NCBI GenBank assembly: GCA_041583495.1
Contig: JBFHFS010000057.1
Coordinates: 1 to 31,312 of the forward strand
Length of the DNA: 31,312 nucleotides
DNA from: JBFHFS01 sp041583495
GTDB taxonomy: Bacteria; Bacteroidota; Bacteroidia; Bacteroidales; Marinilabiliaceae
Reading direction: 5' to 3'
Made by a program: the position numbers and the translations under genes
Notes under the pieces: model-generated
What the model was told of the DNA's origin: nothing
Databases searched by the model: none
The model's input: the letters and a program-made list of their open reading frames with translations, nothing else
Part shown: positions 26,758 to 31,312 of the stretch, one piece after another
Position numbering within the stretch: the first letter of the stretch is position 1
How the letters are laid out: every line of letters begins with the position of its first letter

Positions 26758-28611
26758 ATGAATATGAAATATATAAATAATAAGTTTCTAGGGGTTTTGG
26801 CCATTCTCATGTTATTGTTTTCGGCTTGCCAGGATTCTGAAGATTTGCTGGATAAACAGGAGACCGGTGATATGGATCTGGCAAAGGTCTATACCGATAT
26901 CCGGAATGCCGATATGGTATTAAATAATTTATATACCCGATTGCCACAATTTTTTTATAACAGCAATAACTTCAATGGGAAGCTTAACCAAAGTTGTATG
27001 GCCGATGCTTTTTCCATTTTTGGAAATACGACCCTCCCTTTTGCAAATTGTACCTTGTTTAATTTGGGCCAATGGAATGCTTCGGTCAATTATACCACCA
27101 CTGACCTTGAAAGGCCAACCGCCTGGGGCGATTTTTATAGGTTCAATTATGCCGCAATTAGGGCGGCCCATTTGTTCCTCGAGAATATTGATAAAGTGCC
27201 CTTCGACGACGAATATGGCTATGGGGCTGAGGAAAGAGATGTTAAAGTGGGCGAGGCTAAATTTTTATTGGCCTATTGGAATTACGACCTGCTTAGAAAT
27301 TATGGCGGCTTCACCATTGTGGACCGGGTTTTGACAACCACCAGTCCTGAGGTGCAGGGAAAAAGAAATACTTACGACGAATGTGTGAGCTACATTGTGA
27401 ACCTATGTGACGAGGCCGCAGCATTACTCCCTTTGACCGTTGATTTAAGCCAAACAGGACGAGCAACCCGGGGAGCGGCTATGGCTGTTAAAGCGAACAC
27501 TTTGCTTTTTGCGGCAAGTCCATTGTTTAACGATCCGGCAAAACCCGACGATTCCCCTTTTAGAGGAAGCTACGACCTCAAAAAATGGGCGTTGGCAGCT
27601 CAGGCCGCTGCCGATATCATTAAATTGAATCAGTATTCTTTGGTCGATAATATTGGAAAAATATTTGCCGTTTATACCAATTCGGAAGTCATCTTTCAAC
27701 GCCAGGATGCACCTACTTATATATGGGACCGGGTGACGCTTCCTCCCTATATGGGCTGGACCAGTACCAATGGAGGCCGAAATCAGATGACTTTTTCGCT
27801 AATGAAATATTACAAAATTGTGAAAGATGGTAAGGCTTATGATTTGGATGATCCCGATGGTGGTTTCGATTTGCAAAATCCTTATGTGAATATGGATCCC
27901 CGTTTTTATCGGGATGTGGCCTATAATGGGGCGAACCTTCGTCAAAACAGAACTGTAGAGCTCTGGCAGTTAGGCGATAATACTTCATCTGGGGACGCGG
28001 CTAGAAATGTGGCACAGGCCAATACCTATCTGTATAACATTAAGATGTGTAACCTTAACATCAATCCACTCAAGAAAGCAAGTGGGGGTGATTCCTATCG
28101 CAACTATATTATGTTTCGATATGCTGAAACCTTACTCAACTATGCCGAGGCTATGAACGAAGCTTATGGCCCCGATGTGGATAATCTCGGTGTGGGATTA
28201 ACAGCTATTGAGGCGGTCAATCTGATTCGGAATAGAACCAGATGTGAGAACTATCCGGAATACCTGGGAAATACCTACAGCATGCCCTTAATGCCTCAGG
28301 GAATGCAGAAGGATGAGGCCCGTAAAGAAATCAGACAGGAACGTATGGTGGAACTGGGCTTTGAAGATAATACCTTCTACGATATTCGTCGCTGGAAAGT
28401 GCCTGTGGAGTCTCAACGGACTGCTGAAATTTTGGTGCCAACCCTTAGTCGGGATACTCCGGGGGGAGCAACCAAATTGACCTATAGCATTGTGAATGAA
28501 CCCAGACCTTTTGAAACGTCCTGGTACATTCTTCCCATTCCGGAAGGGGAAATAATTAAAAATCCGAAATTACTTCAAAACCCTGGCTGGGCAGGCTCCC
28601 CGGAACAATAG
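26758..28611 (+). CDS. SusD-like outer-membrane glycan-binding lipoprotein 2
   Basis: The 617-aa lipoprotein (lipobox FSAC, Cys24) has the SusD/RagB pattern: LAYWNYDLLRNYGGFTIVDRVL, GAAMAVKANTLLFAASPLFND, FRYAETLLNYAEAMNEAYG, EIRQERMVELGFEDNTFYDIRRWK and a YILPIPEGEIIKNPKLLQNPGW ending. It is longer than SusD 1 mainly in the middle (about 330-440), where glycan-contacting loops usually vary. It starts 28 bases after SusC 2 and is the last gene before a strong terminator. Confidence 0.96.
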   Translation: MNMKYINNKFLGVLAILMLLFSACQDSEDLLDKQETGDMDLAKVYTDIRNADMVLNNLYTRLPQFFYNSNNFNGKLNQSCMADAFSIFGNTTLPFANCTLFNLGQWNASVNYTTTDLERPTAWGDFYRFNYAAIRAAHLFLENIDKVPFDDEYGYGAEERDVKVGEAKFLLAYWNYDLLRNYGGFTIVDRVLTTTSPEVQGKRNTYDECVSYIVNLCDEAAALLPLTVDLSQTGRATRGAAMAVKANTLLFAASPLFNDPAKPDDSPFRGSYDLKKWALAAQAAADIIKLNQYSLVDNIGKIFAVYTNSEVIFQRQDAPTYIWDRVTLPPYMGWTSTNGGRNQMTFSLMKYYKIVKDGKAYDLDDPDGGFDLQNPYVNMDPRFYRDVAYNGANLRQNRTVELWQLGDNTSSGDAARNVAQANTYLYNIKMCNLNINPLKKASGGDSYRNYIMFRYAETLLNYAEAMNEAYGPDVDNLGVGLTAIEAVNLIRNRTRCENYPEYLGNTYSMPLMPQGMQKDEARKEIRQERMVELGFEDNTFYDIRRWKVPVESQRTAEILVPTLSRDTPGGATKLTYSIVNEPRPFETSWYILPIPEGEIIKNPKLLQNPGWAGSPEQ

Positions 28612-28628
28612 AACGATAGATATGATCC

Positions 28629-28671
28629 AGGACTTCAGGATGTATTAAATAATCATCCTGAAGTCCTTTTT
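28629..28671 (+). terminator. Strong intrinsic terminator ending block 2
   Basis: AGGACTTCAGGATG (28629-28642) pairs perfectly over 14 bp with CATCCTGAAGTCCT (28654-28667) around an 11-nt AT-rich loop, followed by a T-tract. It lies 18 bases after the SusD 2 stop codon. This separates the downstream lyase-like gene from the SusC/D transcript. Confidence 0.92.
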
Positions 28672-29111
28672 AATTGGAATTTTAATGTTTCGTTGAATGA
28701 AAAAGGCGTAAATATCGAGCTCTATCGCCATATTGTTTCTTCGATGATAGTGCCGGGTCGTGAATGTTGTCATTGCGTGGCGATAACCGTAGAGCTGACG
28801 CGCTGGTTATTGCTGGTTTGGCCTTCGAGCCGCAATCTATTCCTGTTGGTAGCGCCTCATTTTCTGATGTCTGATTGTCGGTGGGATATATGATCTTTAA
28901 GCAATCTTTTCACTCAAATCAAGAATCTCAAGTTATCAATCGTAAATCTAAAATCTTTTTCCGCTTTTCTCAGAGCAAATTACAGCGCGTCAGTGATTTA
29001 TTCCGGCTATTTTAACCGTTCGCGATTTTTGATTAAATTAAACCATTGAATAAATAGTGTTGGGATTGTAAGGGATTCGTCAACTGATACCATTGACCTA
29101 AAAATATTCGT
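28672..29111. other. Intergenic region before the lyase-like gene
   Basis: This 440-bp gap contains a foldback repeat (28718-28796) and AT-rich low-complexity DNA (ATCGTAAATCTAAAATC words around 28930-28960). No convincing -7 box was found upstream of the GTG start at 29112. An open frame at 28693-28893 is mostly repeat sequence and is not believed. Confidence 0.5.
28718..28796. repeat. REP-like foldback repeat
   Basis: AGCTCTATCGCCA (28718-28730) is complementary to TGGCGAT (28778-28784) plus TAGAGCT (28790-28796), with a 5-nt AACCG bulge in the right arm. The internal CATTGCG word resembles the CATTGCGAGCG repeat at 30497-30530. It looks like an intergenic palindromic repeat rather than a terminator. 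Confidence 0.5.
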
Positions 29112-30320
29112 GTGAAGAGTAATCGATTTGTAAGGGTATTGTTGTTTTTTTTGATGTTGTGGATGGTTCCGGGCAGTCATACTGTGGAGTGTGGTTCTGT
29201 AAGCATGGGTGGAGTAGGGGATTCTGATACATTGGGCTCCTCCTTTTGGTGGGCTCCTAAAAGAGTGCCTGGTTATAGCCACCCCGGTGGGTTGCATTCG
29301 CAAACACAAATCGGAATATCCAGAAAGAAAATCCAGTTAGGAATAGAACCCTGGTTTTCGGCTTATGATTCCCTGATGCAGGAGGCACAGAAAAACCTGG
29401 GGAAAGCTCCTCAGGCCATCGCCGATTTCAATGTGCCCGGTTACTACGACGATGCCTCAGGCCATCGCAAAGCCATGGGGCGCCTCAGTGAGGATGCCTG
29501 GGTGGCCTATTCGTGTGCCATCGCTTATCAGTTAACCGACGGAAAGCAAAAGGTTAAATTTGCCAACAAGGCGGTTCAGATATTGATGGCCTGGGCAACC
29601 ACCAATACCCAAACGAGCAACTATGATGGTGACCTGGCTATGTCGGATGCCGGAACAGGTCTCATATTTGCTGCCGAGCTCATGACCGATTTTAAAGGTT
29701 GGAAAAGGGCCCAAAGGGAAGTCTTTAAGGCCTGGACTCTTAATGTCTACCTTAATTCCTGTGCCAAAATTGCTAAAGAGCCCAATAACTGGGGTGACTG
29801 GGGAAACCTGGGTTGTATGGCGGCTCACTATTTCCTGGATGATAAGGAGGCTCTTAACGAGGATGTGATGCGTGTTACAAAACAAATTGACGATGCTATT
29901 GATGCCGATGGCAGTATGCCTCAGGAAATTAAACGAGGCCCCAGAGGATTGTGGTATACCTATTTTTCGTTGGCACCAATTACCGCCTCCTGCCAGATTG
30001 CTCTAAATGCCGACTCAATTAATCTGTTTGATTTTAAAGGGCAGGATGGTGCTGGCATAGAGGAGGCCCTCGATTATCTGCTCCGGTATGAAAAGGCCCC
30101 TGACACCTGGCCCCATTACACAGAGAAGGATCTGCGTAAAGGCAGGCCCGGGTTGTATCCCGGTAACCTGTTCGAAGCCATGTCGGGGATTTATGGAAAA
30201 CCAGCCTATGAAACCTGGATACAGGAGGCCCGTCCCATCATGGTTTTTGGCCATCATTATGCCTGGGCTTTACCCACCCTGCTGAGACCCATGCCGATGG
30301 CAGGAAAGGCTTTGCCATAA
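29112..30320 (+). CDS. Alginate-lyase-superfamily (alpha/alpha-toroid) protein
   Basis: The 402-aa protein starts at GTG (29112) with a basic-hydrophobic signal peptide (about 1-28). The rest is helical and matches the alginate lyase Pfam superfamily used by PL5/PL38-type polysaccharide lyases. Blocks are GRLSEDAWVAYSCAIAYQLT, AVQILMAWATTN, NNWGDWGNLG (225-234), DGSMPQEIKRGPRGLWYTYFSL (about 264-285) and a C-terminal HYAWALPTLLRP. Asn225/226, the Arg/Tyr residues of the RGPRGLWYTY block and His in HHYAW are candidate active-site residues. Such lyases eliminate uronic-acid-containing chains, so a uronate in the substrate is possible. It lies beyond the block 2 terminator, so it has its own promoter or is not part of the PUL. 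Confidence 0.8.
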   Translation: MKSNRFVRVLLFFLMLWMVPGSHTVECGSVSMGGVGDSDTLGSSFWWAPKRVPGYSHPGGLHSQTQIGISRKKIQLGIEPWFSAYDSLMQEAQKNLGKAPQAIADFNVPGYYDDASGHRKAMGRLSEDAWVAYSCAIAYQLTDGKQKVKFANKAVQILMAWATTNTQTSNYDGDLAMSDAGTGLIFAAELMTDFKGWKRAQREVFKAWTLNVYLNSCAKIAKEPNNWGDWGNLGCMAAHYFLDDKEALNEDVMRVTKQIDDAIDADGSMPQEIKRGPRGLWYTYFSLAPITASCQIALNADSINLFDFKGQDGAGIEEALDYLLRYEKAPDTWPHYTEKDLRKGRPGLYPGNLFEAMSGIYGKPAYETWIQEARPIMVFGHHYAWALPTLLRPMPMAGKALP

Positions 30321-30353
30321 TGTGTCATGGGTTATTATATCTACCATACTTTC

Positions 30354-30372
30354 GCCCCTGCCGGGGCTTTTT
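30354..30372 (+). terminator. Terminator hairpin after the lyase-like gene
   Basis: GCCCC (30354-30358) and GGGGC (30363-30367) form a GC-rich stem with a TGCC loop, followed by TTTTTC. It sits 34 bases after the stop codon and probably ends this transcript. Nearly the same 37-bp sequence recurs at about 30865-30903. Confidence 0.7.
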
Positions 30373-30461
30373 CTCCATTTCATATTACTCTCTGTGGCGG
30401 GACCTAATCTGCCTGTTTCATCCGGGTTCTGTGAGGGGTAAAATGCCGGTTTCCGGTCTTA

Positions 30462-30497
30462 GCCTGCCCCGGTTTTCATCGGGGATCCTTCGGGATC
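30462..30497 (+). repeat. Dispersed repeat also found inverted near 365-405
   Basis: The CCTGCCCCGGTTTTCATCGG block followed by GGATCCTTCG matches the reverse complement of a block at about 365-405 (CCTGCCCCGGTTCATCGGGG then ACCCTTCG), with a 2-base length difference. The two copies lie in opposite orientation on either side of the gene cluster. Confidence 0.6.
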
Positions 30498-30530
30498 ATT
30501 GCGAGCGCAGCGCAGTAGCCATCGCAATTT
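30497..30530. repeat. CATTGCGAGCG palindromic repeat
   Basis: CATTGCGAGCGCAGCGCAGT followed by AGCCATCGCAATT has self-complementary ends (ATTGCGA and TCGCAAT). It resembles the widespread ATTGCGAGCG...GCAATC intergenic repeat seen in many bacterial genomes. A related fragment is inside 28718-28796. Confidence 0.55.
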
Positions 30531-30879
30531 GTTATTGCTTTGGCCCTCAATGGGCAATCTGTTCAAAAGCGGCAGCTCCTTTTTTTTCTCCCTTTATGTT
30601 TTCCCTTTATCTTTTCTATATTGGTCCCCTTCAGGGACACCGGATGACTTTTTTTATTTGCTATCAGCTCCTTTAATCCCTCACTATTCACTCTTTTTAT
30701 TTCTCTTCCCTCTTATCTCTATATATTTCTATTTATTTCACTAACTAACTCTAAATTCTAACCTCTTATTTCTTATTTCTATTTACCCTTTTCCCTTTTC
30801 CGCCTTTATAATCTCTTCTATCTCACCCCTGACGGGGCTTCTGTCTAGGGTGAATGGGCGTGATTTCTACCCATATTTC

Positions 30880-30899
30880 GCCCCTGCCGGGGCTTTTTT
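30880..30899 (+). repeat. Second GCCCC-TGCC-GGGGC hairpin
   Basis: GCCCC (30880-30884), a TGCC loop, GGGGC (30889-30893) and six T residues form a second copy of the 30354 hairpin. The flanks are also shared (TCTACC upstream, TTTCG before the stem). There is no gene directly before it, so it acts as a dispersed repeat rather than a dedicated terminator. A weaker relative, CCCC-TGAC-GGGG, lies at 30826-30837. Confidence 0.6.
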
Positions 30900-31097
30900 C
30901 CCCTTCTTTTCCTTTAGTCTTTTATCTTCTCCCTCTTTACTCTTCGTTTATCACTTTTCGTTTTTCGTTTTTCTCACTTTAACCTTTAGCCTTTAGTCTT
31001 TTCCCTTTATTTGTATTGAAAGCGTCCCAAGTTGAATAAACAGGTTGGAAAGTTATAAAAGTGTGGGCAGGATCCGCCTCAGAGAAATGCCGTTAAG

Positions 31098-31233
31098 AAA
31101 ATAGGATTGGATCCCGTAAAAAAATCTTAGCTGTTTGATTCCGATGATAGTTTTGTAGCCTTTTGGTTTTACCGAAAGGCCCAAAAACTTAAATCGGAAG
31201 AGTTTTAAGATTTTAGGGATCCGATCTTATTTT
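31098..31233. repeat. 136-bp foldback element with nested stems
   Basis: The outer arms at 31098-31129 and 31206-31233 are long imperfect complements; both contain GGATCCC/GGGATCC and TAAAA...ATCTTA/TAAGATTTTA segments. Inside are ATTCCGAT/ATCGGAA complements, and at the tip GCCTTTTGG pairs with CCGAAAGGC (one G-T wobble) around a TTTTA loop. Nearly the whole element can fold into one arm. It may be a MITE-like foldback or a structured RNA. Confidence 0.6.
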
Positions 31234-31265
31234 TAGGTATTTATCTGTCGCGGCGGCCTTCTTTG

Positions 31266-31297
31266 TATACTTTCTACGGCTGGAGGTAGAAAGTATA
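31266..31297. repeat. Perfect 12-bp inverted repeat
   Basis: TATACTTTCTAC (31266-31277) and GTAGAAAGTATA (31286-31297) are exact complements around the loop GGCTGGAG. There is no T-tract. It lies 32 bases after the foldback element, close to the window end. Its role cannot be judged without the next gene. Confidence 0.65.
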
Positions 31298-31312
31298 AGC
31301 CCGTGCGGCTCG

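Larger units (their letters stand above)
30321..31312. other. Repeat-rich gene-free end region
   Basis: No credible gene is present. The stretch holds three GCCCC-TGCC-GGGGC or related hairpins (30354, 30826 and 30880), a CATTGCGAGCG repeat, long pyrimidine-rich low-complexity DNA (about 30560-31020, TTTATCTCT/TTTCCCTTT/TTTAGCC words), a 136-bp foldback (31098-31233) and a hairpin at the very end (31266-31297). Open frames here, such as 30320-30676, are made of repeat sequence. Confidence 0.65.

Noticed and set aside
28693..28893. 66-codon frame after the block 2 terminator
   Set aside because: It mostly overlaps a foldback repeat and repeat-like GC words, with no protein features.
28951..28985. 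Faint similarity of TTTTTCCG...TCTCA...CAAATTAC upstream of the lyase-like gene to the shared control module
   Set aside because: Spacing is shortened by more than 10 bases and only short AT-rich words match; this is too weak to call a third copy.
30320..30744. Overlapping open frames after the lyase-like gene
   Set aside because: They are built of terminator hairpins, dispersed repeats and pyrimidine-rich tracts.

Overview
The window looks like a Bacteroidota chromosome segment, probably from the marine or anaerobic polysaccharide-degrading Bacteroidales/Marinilabiliales side. The support is two SusC/SusD pairs, a one-protein hybrid two-component system (HTCS), AT-rich leaders without Shine-Dalgarno sequences, a TAnnTTTG-type -7 box, and lipoproteins typical of the phylum. 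The lineage is inferred, and no species is claimed.

Layout. Positions 1-604 hold no gene, only short dispersed repeats, hairpins and pyrimidine-rich low-complexity DNA. An SRAP-family DNA-protein crosslink repair protein follows on the minus strand (605-1210). A soluble multi-PAS hybrid histidine kinase (1446-4031) starts in the middle of a PAS domain and looks 5'-truncated. From 4328 on, all recognised genes are on the plus strand and form a polysaccharide utilization locus (PUL). It starts with an HTCS sensor/regulator (4328-8413). Gene block 1 encodes a DUF1735-GH18 lipoprotein split by a +1 frameshift, a GH117-like anhydrogalactosidase, an S1 sulfatase and a large GH2 protein. Block 2 encodes a lipoprotein five-bladed-propeller glycosidase and two consecutive SusC/SusD pairs, and ends at a strong intrinsic terminator (28629-28671). 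An alginate-lyase-superfamily protein (29112-30320) follows about 0.5 kb later. The last kilobase is again repeat-rich and gene-free.

How the genes fit together. The HTCS would sense a glycan fragment in the periplasm and switch on both blocks. Blocks 1 and 2 are preceded by homologous modules of about 155 bp (8541-8695 and 17244-17398), with identical spacing between conserved blocks and a shared -7-like TAnnTTTA. These are the best candidates for the HTCS-controlled promoters. The SusC/D pairs import oligosaccharides, and the sulfatase and glycosidases desulfate and trim them. GH117 together with GH2 and a sulfatase points to a sulfated galactan of the agar/porphyran/carrageenan kind. The GH18 gene and the lyase-like gene do not fit a plain agar PUL, so the substrate stays open.

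The points most worth a second look are the duplicated control module; the frameshift inside the GH18 catalytic motif at a TTT-TGA site; the GH2 protein with His where the acid/base Glu is expected; a 138-bp non-autonomous element with 9-bp target duplications between the two blocks; and several foldback or structured intergenic elements.
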